From Pseudomonas fluorescens (GTDB taxonomy: Bacteria; Pseudomonadota; Gammaproteobacteria; Pseudomonadales; Pseudomonadaceae): a stretch of 64,000 bases of DNA. This document shows positions 7,890 to 16,392 of this stretch, in pieces. Within the stretch, counting starts at the first letter, position 1, and every line of letters begins with the position of its first letter. Position numbers and translations under genes: made by a program. The notes below the pieces were generated by a model. The model did no database searches and was not told the origin of the DNA. It worked only from the letters and a program-made list of their open reading frames with translations. Location: contig NZ_CABVIY010000006.1 in the NCBI RefSeq assembly GCF_902498195.1, positions 62,001 through 126,000 on the forward strand. The letters are read 5' to 3'.

Positions 7890-8010
7890 CTGCGATCCGT
7901 CTGATGCGGACGCTTGGGTCGCATGCGCCATGGTCTGAGGACCAAGTATGTTGACGCATGCCGGACGAGCATGGCGCTCGTGGGAGACTACTCCCCTAGG
8001 ACGGAGCGGA
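7890..8010 (-). promoter_or_regulatory. yybP-ykoY manganese riboswitch aptamer
   Basis: The minus strand carries the two conserved blocks of this class: GGGGAGTAG (7988-7996) and GTCAACATACTTGG (7942-7955), with CTCAGA (7934-7939) following. Flanking CCGTC and GACGG can close a basal helix. Mn2+ binding to this aptamer activates efflux genes in other bacteria; here the downstream gene is a UPF0016 exporter, a classic partner. Boundaries are approximate. Confidence 0.88.
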
Positions 8011-8048
8011 TTCTGCCTACGCAAAATCCTTTCGGCAAGTACAAAGTT

Positions 8049-9047
8049 TCAGCCGCGCTTGGCCCGGTAGATCCGAAATCCCTGTCCTTCGGCCTTGATC
8101 GCACAGACACCCAAGTGCTCTTCGATCAATGGCTGGTACTTCAGGAAGCTGTTGGCTACCAAGCGCAGTTCGCCACCGTTTTTCAGATGTTTGGCTGCTT
8201 TTCGCAGCAAGTTCTCGGTAGCGTAATAGTCGGTATGCACGCCGACATGGAACGGCGGATTGCTCAGGATTGCGTTCAAACCCATGGGAGCGGCGTCGAT
8301 GCCGTCGCCGGTAATGACCTCGGCTTCCAGACCGTTGGCGGCCAGGGTCAAACGGCTGCTGGCGGCGGCAAACGCGTCGACGTCCAGCATCGTCACCTGG
8401 TTGTGCGGGTAGCGACGTTTTACCGCAGCCCCCAGCACCCCGGCACCACAGCCGAAGTCGAGCAAATGACCGCTCGGCAGTTTGTCCAGATGCTCAAGCA
8501 GCAATGCGCTGCCGCGATCCAGTCGGCCATGGCTGAACACGCCCGGCAGGCTGATCACCTTGAGCGGGCCTTCGGCCAGCGGCAGTTCGTATTCCTGGGC
8601 CAGGCTTTCCAGCGATTTGGCCTGAGGGGCGTTGGCCACGGTGACCTGCCAGAGTTGGCAATGCCGCGCGCTGTCGAGCTTGCGTGGCTTGCCGAACGGG
8701 TTCAGCTGCTTGGCCGCGCCTTCGATGCCGCTTTTTTTCTCGCCGACCAGGAACACCTCGCGACCTTCTAGGCGCGAAGCCACGGCGTTGAGGATGTAAT
8801 CGGTCAGGTCCTTGGACTTGGGCAGAAACACCACGGCGGCTTCGAATTCGAATGCCGGGACGTTCACGCCAAAATCGCTGCGTCCCTCAAAGCGTGCATC
8901 CAGTGCCGCTTGATCGCCGGCGTGCCAGCACCAGCCGCGAGCAGCCGGCAGGCGGCCGAGCAAATCGTCGGCGGGCAAACCGGCCAGCAGAACCGCACCC
9001 TGGAATAATTCAGCCTGACGAAGCAGTACTTCACTGCGCGGATCCAT
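8049..9047 (-). CDS. rsmC: 16S rRNA m2G1207 methyltransferase RsmC
   Basis: A 332-residue SAM-dependent methyltransferase with a degenerate N-terminal half and a catalytic C-terminal half. LLDFGCGAGVLGA at about residues 195-207 is SAM motif I, and NPPFHVG at about 263-269 is the motif of N2-guanine methyltransferases. RsmC/RlmG proteins share this two-domain layout; length and the NPPFH context fit RsmC, which modifies G1207 of 16S rRNA in the 30S subunit. The hydroxyacid dehydrogenase lies upstream on the same strand. Confidence 0.88.
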   Translation of the reverse strand: MDPRSEVLLRQAELFQGAVLLAGLPADDLLGRLPAARGWCWHAGDQAALDARFEGRSDFGVNVPAFEFEAAVVFLPKSKDLTDYILNAVASRLEGREVFLVGEKKSGIEGAAKQLNPFGKPRKLDSARHCQLWQVTVANAPQAKSLESLAQEYELPLAEGPLKVISLPGVFSHGRLDRGSALLLEHLDKLPSGHLLDFGCGAGVLGAAVKRRYPHNQVTMLDVDAFAAASSRLTLAANGLEAEVITGDGIDAAPMGLNAILSNPPFHVGVHTDYYATENLLRKAAKHLKNGGELRLVANSFLKYQPLIEEHLGVCAIKAEGQGFRIYRAKRG

Positions 9048-9080
9048 AACTGCTCCTGTGGAAAAAAGTGCCGCAGTTTA

Positions 9081-10046
9081 TCAACTGACGACCCGCAGCG
9101 CCTTACCGCTGAAGTATCCCAGGGCGTTTTCGGTCACTTGGCCAACGATACGCTGCCGCGCTTCTCGACTGCCCCAGGCGTTATGCGGGGTCACGATCAG
9201 CCGTGGGATGTCGTGGGCCAGCAACGGGTTGCCGTTGACCGGTGGCTCCACGCTCAGCACGTCGGTGGCGGCGCCGCCCAGATGACCGTTGCGCAGGGCA
9301 TCGGCCAGCGCTTGCTCATCGATCAGGCCGCCGCGGGCGGTGTTGACCACGAACGCGCCGGGCTTCATCGAAGCCAGTTCGCGGGCACCGATGAAATGCC
9401 GGGTGTGTTCGTTGAGCGGGCAGTGCAGGGTCAGCGCATCGATTTGCGGCAGCAGTTCATCCAGCGGCAAACGGTCGGGCCGGGCAGGGCGCCCCGGAAT
9501 CTGGCCCAGCAGTACGCGCATGCCGAAGGCTTCGGCCAGGCGTGCGACGGCGCCGCCCAGTTCGCCGTGACCGAGCAGGCCGAGGGTTTTACCTTGCAGT
9601 TCGACGATCGGGTAATCCAGCAGGCAAAACTGTTTGGCCTGTTGCCAGCGACCTTCGCCGACGGCTTTCTGATAGTCAGCCAGGCGCGTCGCCAGGTTAA
9701 GCAGCAACATGATCGTGTGCTGCGCCACCGATGGCGTGCCGTAGCCCTGGCAGTTGCACACGGTAATCCCGTGGGCGCGGGCGGCGGCGAGGTCGACGTT
9801 GTTGGTGCCGGTGGCGGTGATCAGGATCAGCTTCAAATCAGGGCTGGCAGCGATGGCGGCAGCGTCGATCATGATCTTGTTGGTAATGGCGACGGTGGCG
9901 CCCTTGAGATGTGCGATCACCTGATCGGGCAACGTTTGGGCGAACAGCTGCAATTCGCTGAAGCACCCGCGCAGCGGGCTGAGGTCGAGATCGCCCAGGT
10001 CCAGGGACGGGTGGTCGAGGAAAACGGCGCGGCGAGTGTTCGTCAT
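9081..10046 (-). CDS. D-2-hydroxyacid dehydrogenase (glycerate/hydroxypyruvate reductase type)
   Basis: A 321-residue NAD(P)-dependent dehydrogenase. The dinucleotide-binding loop is GLLGHGELGGAVA at about residues 157-169. The catalytic triad is recognisable as Arg in NTARGGLIDE, Glu in SVEPP and His in TPHNAW. The family reduces 2-keto acids such as hydroxypyruvate or glyoxylate; the exact substrate cannot be read from sequence. The ATG at 10046 is preferred over the adjacent TTG (10049). The gene lies 33 bases upstream of rsmC and may be cotranscribed with it. Confidence 0.87.
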   Translation of the reverse strand: MTNTRRAVFLDHPSLDLGDLDLSPLRGCFSELQLFAQTLPDQVIAHLKGATVAITNKIMIDAAAIAASPDLKLILITATGTNNVDLAAARAHGITVCNCQGYGTPSVAQHTIMLLLNLATRLADYQKAVGEGRWQQAKQFCLLDYPIVELQGKTLGLLGHGELGGAVARLAEAFGMRVLLGQIPGRPARPDRLPLDELLPQIDALTLHCPLNEHTRHFIGARELASMKPGAFVVNTARGGLIDEQALADALRNGHLGGAATDVLSVEPPVNGNPLLAHDIPRLIVTPHNAWGSREARQRIVGQVTENALGYFSGKALRVVS

Positions 10047-10137
10047 CAACTGTACCTTTTGTGCAATGAACTGAAGGCGTAATCTGCCGAGCCTACCAGA
10101 TGAAATAAATAGTTACGCTTGGCTTAAAGGAGCCCCC

Positions 10138-10767
10138 ATGTACTGGACCGAGTTCTTGACCGTTGCGCTGATTCACCTGCTGGCCGTGGCCAGCCCCGGC
10201 CCGGACTTTGCCGTGGTGGTGCGTGAGAGCGTGACCCATGGTCGTCGCGCCGGTACCTGGACCGCGCTGGGCGTCGGCACGGCGATTTTCCTGCACGTGG
10301 GTTACTCGCTGCTGGGTATCGGCCTGATCGTGTCGCAATCGATCGTGCTGTTTAACGCGTTGAAGTGGGCCGCGGCCGCGTACCTGCTGTACATCGGCTA
10401 CAAGGCGTTGCGGGCGCAACCGGCCAAGCCCGTGGCGGACGATCTGCACAAGGAGGCCGGCGAGCGCACCGCACGTGGCGCCTTCGTTTCGGGTTTTGTG
10501 ACCAACGGCCTGAATCCCAAGGCCACGCTGTTCTTCCTGTCACTGTTCACCGTGGTGATCAACCCGCATACGCCGCTGGCGGTGCAGGCTGGTTACGGGG
10601 TTTACCTCGCGGTGGCCACTGCGGTGTGGTTTTGCCTGGTGGCCATGCTGTTCAGCCAGCAGCGCGTGCGCGCCGGTTTCGCCCGCATGGGCCACTGGTT
10701 CGACCGGACCATGGGCGCGGTACTGATCGCGATCGGCGTGAAACTCGCGTTTACCGAGATGCATTGA
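10138..10767 (+). CDS. LysE/RhtB-family amino-acid exporter
   Basis: A 209-residue inner-membrane protein of about six helices. The N-terminal VASPGPDFAVVVRES block and FVTNGLNPKATLFFLSLF in the middle are the family hallmarks. The family exports amino acids or related metabolites by proton exchange. The ATG follows AAAGGAG. It is divergent from the hydroxyacid dehydrogenase, with 91 bases between the two starts. Substrate unknown. Confidence 0.9.
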   Translation: MYWTEFLTVALIHLLAVASPGPDFAVVVRESVTHGRRAGTWTALGVGTAIFLHVGYSLLGIGLIVSQSIVLFNALKWAAAAYLLYIGYKALRAQPAKPVADDLHKEAGERTARGAFVSGFVTNGLNPKATLFFLSLFTVVINPHTPLAVQAGYGVYLAVATAVWFCLVAMLFSQQRVRAGFARMGHWFDRTMGAVLIAIGVKLAFTEMH

Positions 10768-10918
10768 TCGACGAGGTAACCGATGACCTGCGGATGCTGG
10801 CGCAACGCTAGCATCTGCGCGGCTCTGCAAATCATTCCTTTGGCTGATTTGGCTGGCGATCAGGCGCACTAGAGTGCTTACTTTCAGCCACGACCGTGCA
10901 GTCAGAAAAGGGGTTTTT

Positions 10919-12601
10919 ATGTTGCAGACACGCGTTATTCCCCCAGCCGAAGGCGCTTACCAGTATCCGCTGCTGATCAAACGGCTACTGATGTCCGGTA
11001 CGCGTTATGAGAAAACCCGCGAGATCGTTTACCGCGACCAACTGCGCTACAGCTATCCGACCCTGATCGAGCGGGTTGCTCGCCTGGCCAACGTGTTGAC
11101 GGCGGCCGGAGTCAAGGCCGGGGACACCGTGGCGGTGATGGATTGGGACAGCCATCGTTACCTGGAATGCATGTTCGCCATCCCGATGATCGGCGCCGTG
11201 ATCCACACCATCAACGTGCGCCTGTCGCCGGAACAGATCCTCTACACCATGAATCACGCCGAGGACCGCTATGTGCTGGTCAACAGCGAGTTCGTGGGCC
11301 TCTACAACGCGATCGCCGGGCACCTGACCACGGTCGAGAAAACCCTGCTGCTGACCGACCTGCCGGAAAAAACCGCTGACTTGCCGCATCTGGTTGGCGA
11401 ATACGAGCAGTTGCTGGCGGCCGCGAGCCCGCAGTACGACTTCCAGGACTTCGACGAAAACTCGGTCGCGACCACGTTCTACACCACCGGCACCACCGGC
11501 AATCCCAAGGGTGTCTACTTCACCCATCGGCAGCTGGTCCTGCACACCATGGGGGTGTCGACCATCATGGGCGCGATCGACAGCGTGCGCCTGCTGGGCA
11601 CCAACGACGTGTACATGCCGATCACGCCGATGTTCCACGTCCATGCCTGGGGCCTTCCCTACGTGGCGACCATGCTCGGGCTCAAGCAGGTCTATCCCGG
11701 CCGCTATGACCCTGAATTCCTGGTGGAGCTGTGGCGCAAGGAAAAGGTCTCTTTTTCGCACTGCGTGCCCACCATCCTGCAAATGGTCCTCAATTCAAAG
11801 GCCGCGCAGAATACCGACTTCGGTGGCTGGAAAATCGTCATCGGCGGCAGTGCGCTCAATCGTGCGCTGTACGAAGCGGCCAAGGCCAAGGGCATTCAAT
11901 TGACGGCCGCCTACGGCATGTCGGAGACCGGGCCGCTGGTCTCGTGCGCGCACCTCAACGACGAGCTGATGGCCGGCACCGAAGACGAGCGCACCACCTA
12001 CCGGATCAAGGCCGGTGTGCCAGGGCCGCTGGTGGAGGCGGCGATCGTCGACAGCGAGGGCAACTTCCTGCCCGCCGACGGTGAAACCCAGGGCGAGCTG
12101 GTGCTGCGTGCGCCATGGCTCACCGAAGGTTATTTCAACGAACCGCAAAAAGGCGCCGAGCTCTGGGCCGGGGGCTGGCTGCACACCGGTGACGTGGCGA
12201 CCCTGGACAGCATGGGCGTGATCGATATTCGCGACCGGATCAAGGATGTGATCAAGACAGGGGGCGAGTGGATCTCCTCCCTGGACCTCGAAGACCTGAT
12301 CAGTCGTCACCTGGCGGTACGCGAAGTAGCAGTGGTGGGGATTGCCGATCCACAGTGGGGCGAGCGCCCGTTTGCCTTGCTGGTGCTGCGTGATGGCCAT
12401 GAAATCGGGGCCAGGGAACTCAAGGAACACCTCAAGCCGTTCGTGGAACTGGGCCACCTGAGCAAGTGGGCCATCCCGAGCCAGATCGCCCTTGTTACTG
12501 AAATTCCCAAGACCAGCGTCGGCAAACTCGACAAGAAGAAAATTCGCGTCGACATCACCGAATGGCAAGCCACCAACAGCACCTTCCTTTCGACGCTTTA
12601 A
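10919..12601 (+). CDS. AlkK-like fatty acid-CoA ligase
   Basis: A 560-residue AMP-forming acyl-CoA synthetase. The phosphate-binding loop YTTGTTGNPKGV lies at about residues 195-206, the adenine-binding region is AYGMSETGPL, and LHTGDVA and the hinge region IKDVIKTGGEWIS follow. It activates medium or long-chain fatty acids with ATP and CoA in the cytoplasm. The ATG at 10919 with upstream AAAAGGGG is used; an upstream in-frame TTG is not. It precedes DUF1302, DUF1329 and a MalT-like regulator, an arrangement I recall as conserved in P. putida and P. aeruginosa, which links it to uptake of a lipid-like substrate. Confidence 0.9.
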   Translation: MLQTRVIPPAEGAYQYPLLIKRLLMSGTRYEKTREIVYRDQLRYSYPTLIERVARLANVLTAAGVKAGDTVAVMDWDSHRYLECMFAIPMIGAVIHTINVRLSPEQILYTMNHAEDRYVLVNSEFVGLYNAIAGHLTTVEKTLLLTDLPEKTADLPHLVGEYEQLLAAASPQYDFQDFDENSVATTFYTTGTTGNPKGVYFTHRQLVLHTMGVSTIMGAIDSVRLLGTNDVYMPITPMFHVHAWGLPYVATMLGLKQVYPGRYDPEFLVELWRKEKVSFSHCVPTILQMVLNSKAAQNTDFGGWKIVIGGSALNRALYEAAKAKGIQLTAAYGMSETGPLVSCAHLNDELMAGTEDERTTYRIKAGVPGPLVEAAIVDSEGNFLPADGETQGELVLRAPWLTEGYFNEPQKGAELWAGGWLHTGDVATLDSMGVIDIRDRIKDVIKTGGEWISSLDLEDLISRHLAVREVAVVGIADPQWGERPFALLVLRDGHEIGARELKEHLKPFVELGHLSKWAIPSQIALVTEIPKTSVGKLDKKKIRVDITEWQATNSTFLSTL

Positions 12602-12610
12602 TCCCCCTTT

Positions 12611-12632
12611 GGCGTGCCTGAAAAGGCACGCC
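12611..12632 (+). terminator. Hairpin after the acyl-CoA ligase gene
   Basis: GGCGTGCC (12611-12618) pairs with GGCACGCC (12625-12632) around a 6-base loop. No T run follows, so it may be a weak terminator or an mRNA-end stabiliser. Confidence 0.5.
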
Positions 12633-12938
12633 AGCCCCACCAAGCAAGCGCTTGGCTTGTCAAAACCGAATTTTCAGCCATGCTTGCCGGGCCGACGGGT
12701 GTCGGCATGGCAAAGGACTGTTCCAGAGTGGCCGGCAGCTGCAAATCACACTTTAGAGGGATCAAGCACTACTACCTGCTGGCTATAGTCCGCTCAAGGA
12801 TTTTTAAGAACGGAGCAAACGCACAAACCGGGGCGATGCAACTTTGGAATGACTTTGGGATGCCTTGGCTCCCTGTTATCCAAGCGTTTTTAAGAGTGCT
12901 CACTGCCATAAAAATAAAATGCACATGGAGTAGCGTCG
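12633..12938 (+). promoter_or_regulatory. Regulatory region upstream of the DUF1302 gene
   Basis: No gene is seen in this stretch. It holds a palindrome, CCAAGC-AAGC-GCTTGG (12640-12655), which could be an operator, and an A-rich motif AAAAATAA (12910-12917) fitting the Hfq/Crc consensus AANAANAA, about 12 bases before the GGAG ribosome binding site. No clear sigma70 or sigma54 promoter could be picked by eye. Confidence 0.45.
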
Positions 12939-14825
12939 ATGACATCAGTAAACCAGTTCTGGCGCCGGGCTAAACTGCCTCTGGCCGTCAGCCTTGCCTC
13001 TACGCTCGCCGGACCTGCATTCGGCGTCAGTTTCAACATCGGAGAAATCGAAGGCCAGTTCGACTCGTCCCTGTCGATCGGTGCCAGTTGGTCTACTGAA
13101 AGCGCCAACAAGAACCTCATCGGCGTCAACAACGGCGGCCGCGGCCTGTCGCAGACATCCGACGATGGCCACTTGAACTTCGAGAGCGGCAAAACCTTCT
13201 CGAAGATCTTCAAGGGTATCCATGACCTTGAACTGAAATACGGCGACACCGGTGTCTTCGTCCGTGGCAAATACTGGTACGACTTCGAACTCAAGGACGA
13301 AAGCCGTCCGTTCAAGGACATCAGCGACAGCAACCGCAAGGAAGGCGCCAAGTCCGCAGGCGGCCAGATCCTCGACGCCTTCGTCTACCACAACTACTCC
13401 ATTGCCGAACAACCGGGCTCCGTGCGCCTTGGCAAACAGGTGGTGAGCTGGGGTGAAAGTACCTTCATCGGCGGCGGCATCAACTCGATCAACCCGATCG
13501 ACGTGTCCGCGTTCCGCCGTCCCGGTGCCGAGATCAAGGAAGGCCTGATCCCGGTCAACATGTTCTACGTGTCCCAGAGCCTGACCGAAAACCTGTCGGC
13601 CGAAGCCTTCTACCAGTTGGAATGGGACCAGACCGTCGTCGACAACTGCGGCACCTTCTTCTCGCAACCCGACATCATCGCCGACGGTTGCACCAACAAC
13701 CTGCGCGTGCTGAACAAGCGTTCGACCATTCCGGCCGCCGCCTTGCCTACGCTGACCCGCCTGGGCGTCGACGTCGACAACGAGGGTGTGCTGGTACGCC
13801 GTGGCCCGGACCGTGATGCGCGGGACAGCGGCCAGTGGGGCGCGTCCCTCAAGTACATGTTCGATCCGCTGGACACCGAGTTCGGTGCCTATTTCATGAA
13901 CTATCACAGCCGTGCGCCGATCTTCAGTGCCACGGGTGCGCCAGCGTCGGTCTATGCCGGTGCCGCAGCCCTGCCGGCGCAATTGCGCGCCTTGGCGCCG
14001 CTGATCGTTGCGGGTAACTCCAACTACTTCGTCGAGTATCCGGAAGACATCCGCCTCTACGGCTTGAGCTTCTCCACCACCCTGCCTACAGGCACGGCGT
14101 GGAGCGGTGAGATCAGCTACCGTCCGAACGCACCGGTGCAGCTCAACTCCACCGACATCCTGTTCGCCGGTGTGCGTCCGCTGGGCGGCGCACTGACCAA
14201 CGCCTCGCTGCTCAACGGCGTTCCGGGCCAGGACCTGCACGGCTATCGCCGCAAGGAAATCACCCAGTTCCAGACCACCCTGACGCACTTCTTCGATCAG
14301 GTCATGGGCGCCAGCCGTCTGACCCTGGTGGGCGAAGTGGGCGTGACCCACGTCGGCGGCCTGGAAAGCACTTCCGACGTCCGTTACGGCCGTGACCCGG
14401 TCTACGGTCCTGGCGACCTGCCGGCTACCGGCGGCCAGAATACTTGCCAGGCCCTCAACGCCAGCACCATCGCCGGTGCCGGCCCGGGTACGCCGACCAA
14501 CAACCTCAACCGCAATTGCAACAATGAAGGCTTCACCACGGCCACTTCGTGGGGTTATCGCGGTCGTGCCATCTGGGAATACAACGACGTATTCGCCGGT
14601 GTGAACCTCAAGCCGAACGTGGCCTGGTCCCACGACGTGGAAGGTTACTCGCCTGGCCCTGGCGGCAACTTCGAGGAAGGTCGCAAAGCGGTCAGCCTGG
14701 GTGTCGACGCCGAGTACCAGAACACCTACACCGCAAGCCTGGCGTACACCAACTTCTTCGACGGCAAGTACACCACCGTGGATGACCGCGACTTCGTTGC
14801 GCTCAGCTTCGGCGTGAACTTCTAA
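12939..14825 (+). CDS. DUF1302-family outer-membrane beta-barrel protein
   Basis: A 628-residue protein with a signal peptide ending near GPAFG (residue 30), then a long series of amphipathic beta-strand-like segments, and a terminal Phe (FGVNF) as in outer-membrane porins. This matches DUF1302, a family associated with hydrophobic substrate passage and normally encoded next to DUF1329. VRLGKQVVSWGEST at about residue 160-173 is a typical conserved stretch. The transported molecule is unknown; the neighbouring acyl-CoA ligase suggests a fatty acid or ester. Confidence 0.88.
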   Translation: MTSVNQFWRRAKLPLAVSLASTLAGPAFGVSFNIGEIEGQFDSSLSIGASWSTESANKNLIGVNNGGRGLSQTSDDGHLNFESGKTFSKIFKGIHDLELKYGDTGVFVRGKYWYDFELKDESRPFKDISDSNRKEGAKSAGGQILDAFVYHNYSIAEQPGSVRLGKQVVSWGESTFIGGGINSINPIDVSAFRRPGAEIKEGLIPVNMFYVSQSLTENLSAEAFYQLEWDQTVVDNCGTFFSQPDIIADGCTNNLRVLNKRSTIPAAALPTLTRLGVDVDNEGVLVRRGPDRDARDSGQWGASLKYMFDPLDTEFGAYFMNYHSRAPIFSATGAPASVYAGAAALPAQLRALAPLIVAGNSNYFVEYPEDIRLYGLSFSTTLPTGTAWSGEISYRPNAPVQLNSTDILFAGVRPLGGALTNASLLNGVPGQDLHGYRRKEITQFQTTLTHFFDQVMGASRLTLVGEVGVTHVGGLESTSDVRYGRDPVYGPGDLPATGGQNTCQALNASTIAGAGPGTPTNNLNRNCNNEGFTTATSWGYRGRAIWEYNDVFAGVNLKPNVAWSHDVEGYSPGPGGNFEEGRKAVSLGVDAEYQNTYTASLAYTNFFDGKYTTVDDRDFVALSFGVNF

Positions 14826-14853
14826 GCACTTTATTTTCAGGACGAGTACACAC

Positions 14854-16218
14854 ATGAAAATAACCAAGAGTCTGTTCCACGCCGGTGTCCTGGGACTGTC
14901 GTTGTTGGCGACCAGCGTCATGGCTGCCGTCCCGGCAGCCGAAGCGGACAAGCTGGGCAAGAGCCTGACCCCGATGGGTGCCGAGATGGCGGGTAACGCC
15001 GACGGTTCGATCCCGGCCTGGAAGCCGCTGCCGAAAAATGCCGGTACCGTCGACAGCAAGGGTTTCCTGTCCGATCCATACCCGGGTGAAAAACCGCTGT
15101 TCACCATCACGGCGCAGAACGTCGACCAGTACAAGGACAAGCTTGCCCCGGGCCAGTACGCGATGTTCAAGCGCTACCCGGAAACCTTCAAGATGCCGGT
15201 CTACCCGTCCCATCGCGGTGCCACCGTGCCGGATGAGGTGTTCGCCGCCATCAAGCGCAACGCCACCAACACCGAGCTGGTCTCCGGTGGCAACGGGCTG
15301 AAAAACTTTGAAACCGCGGTTCCTTTCCCGATTCCGAAAACCGGCGTGGAAGTCATCTGGAACCACATCACCCGTTATCGCGGCGGCAGCGTAACCCGCC
15401 TGGTCACCCAGGCCACGCCACAGCCGAACGGTTCGTTCAGCCTGGTGTACTTCCAGGACCAGTTCGTGTTCCGCGACAAGATGAAGGATTACGATCCGAA
15501 GAACCCGGGCAACATCCTGTTCTACTTCAAGCAGAAAGTGACCGCGCCGGCACGTCTGGCCGGTGGTGTGCTGCTGGTCCACGAAACCCTCGACCAAGTG
15601 GCGGAGCCGCGTTCGGCGTGGGTCTACAACGCCGGCCAGCGTCGTGTGCGCCGTGCGCCACAAGTGTCCTATGACGGCCCGGGTACCGCTGCCGACGGCC
15701 TGCGTACCTCCGACAACCTGGACATGTACAACGGTGCCCCGGATCGTTATGACTGGAAGCTCGAAGGCAAGAAAGAGATGTACATCGCCTCCGACGCCTA
15801 CAAACTCGACGATCCGAAACTGAAGTACGCCGACATCATCAAGGCCGGCCACATCAACCAGGACCTGGCTCGTTACGAGTTGCGCCGTGTGTGGCATGTG
15901 GTTGCAACCCTGAAGGAAGGTCAGCGTCACATCTACGCCAAGCGTGACTTCTACATTGACGAAGACACCTGGCAGGCCGCGGTGATCGACCATTACGACG
16001 GTCGCAACCAACTGTGGCGCGTGGCCGAGGCGCATGCCGAGAACTACTACGACAAACAAGTGCCGTGGTATGCCCTCGAAGCCTTGTACGACCTGCAATC
16101 GGGCCGTTACCTGGCGCTGGGTATGAAGAACGAAGAAAAGTCTGCCTATGACTTCGGCTTCACCGCGACCACCAGCGACTTCACCCCGGCGGCCTTGCGC
16201 CAGGATGGTGTTCGCTAA
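14854..16218 (+). CDS. DUF1329-family secreted lipid-handling protein
   Basis: A 454-residue protein with a signal peptide (LGLSLLATSVMAA) and the DUF1329 fold, a LolA/LolB-like half-barrel proposed to carry lipids in the periplasm. Conserved-looking features include EKPLFTITAQNVDQYK near residue 80 and a Tyr/Trp-rich C-terminal half (RRVWHVVATL, VIDHYDGRNQLWRV). It lies 28 bases after the DUF1302 gene and is followed by a terminator, so the two form one operon and probably one transport route. The lipid role is inferred from the family fold and context. Confidence 0.88.
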   Translation: MKITKSLFHAGVLGLSLLATSVMAAVPAAEADKLGKSLTPMGAEMAGNADGSIPAWKPLPKNAGTVDSKGFLSDPYPGEKPLFTITAQNVDQYKDKLAPGQYAMFKRYPETFKMPVYPSHRGATVPDEVFAAIKRNATNTELVSGGNGLKNFETAVPFPIPKTGVEVIWNHITRYRGGSVTRLVTQATPQPNGSFSLVYFQDQFVFRDKMKDYDPKNPGNILFYFKQKVTAPARLAGGVLLVHETLDQVAEPRSAWVYNAGQRRVRRAPQVSYDGPGTAADGLRTSDNLDMYNGAPDRYDWKLEGKKEMYIASDAYKLDDPKLKYADIIKAGHINQDLARYELRRVWHVVATLKEGQRHIYAKRDFYIDEDTWQAAVIDHYDGRNQLWRVAEAHAENYYDKQVPWYALEALYDLQSGRYLALGMKNEEKSAYDFGFTATTSDFTPAALRQDGVR

Positions 16219-16248
16219 CGTGCATTGAGCTGAGGCCGCATCCTCTAG

Positions 16249-16279
16249 AAACGCCCCGACTGGTTCGGGGCGTTTTTTT
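16249..16279 (+). terminator. Intrinsic terminator after DUF1302-DUF1329
   Basis: AACGCCCCGA pairs with TTCGGGGCGTT around a short loop and is followed by seven T residues. Confidence 0.9.
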
Positions 16280-16392
16280 GTAAGTAGACTTTTTGTAGCC
16301 ATTTGTAGCAATTACCTTCATTCCCTCATCGTTTACCGCTAGTCTGCGGACATCTGCAACGCCGCCACCCGCAATTCAAACAAGAGCCGGCC

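Noticed and set aside
10793..10817. Hairpin GATGCT...AGCATC after the LysE-type gene as a terminator
   Set aside because: The stem is short and no T run follows, so it was not listed.
12945..15170. 741-codon open frame on the minus strand
   Set aside because: It runs antisense to the DUF1302 and DUF1329 genes, both of which have signal peptides and family patterns. Its product is low-complexity Val/Gly/Arg-rich, as expected of an antisense frame in GC-rich DNA.
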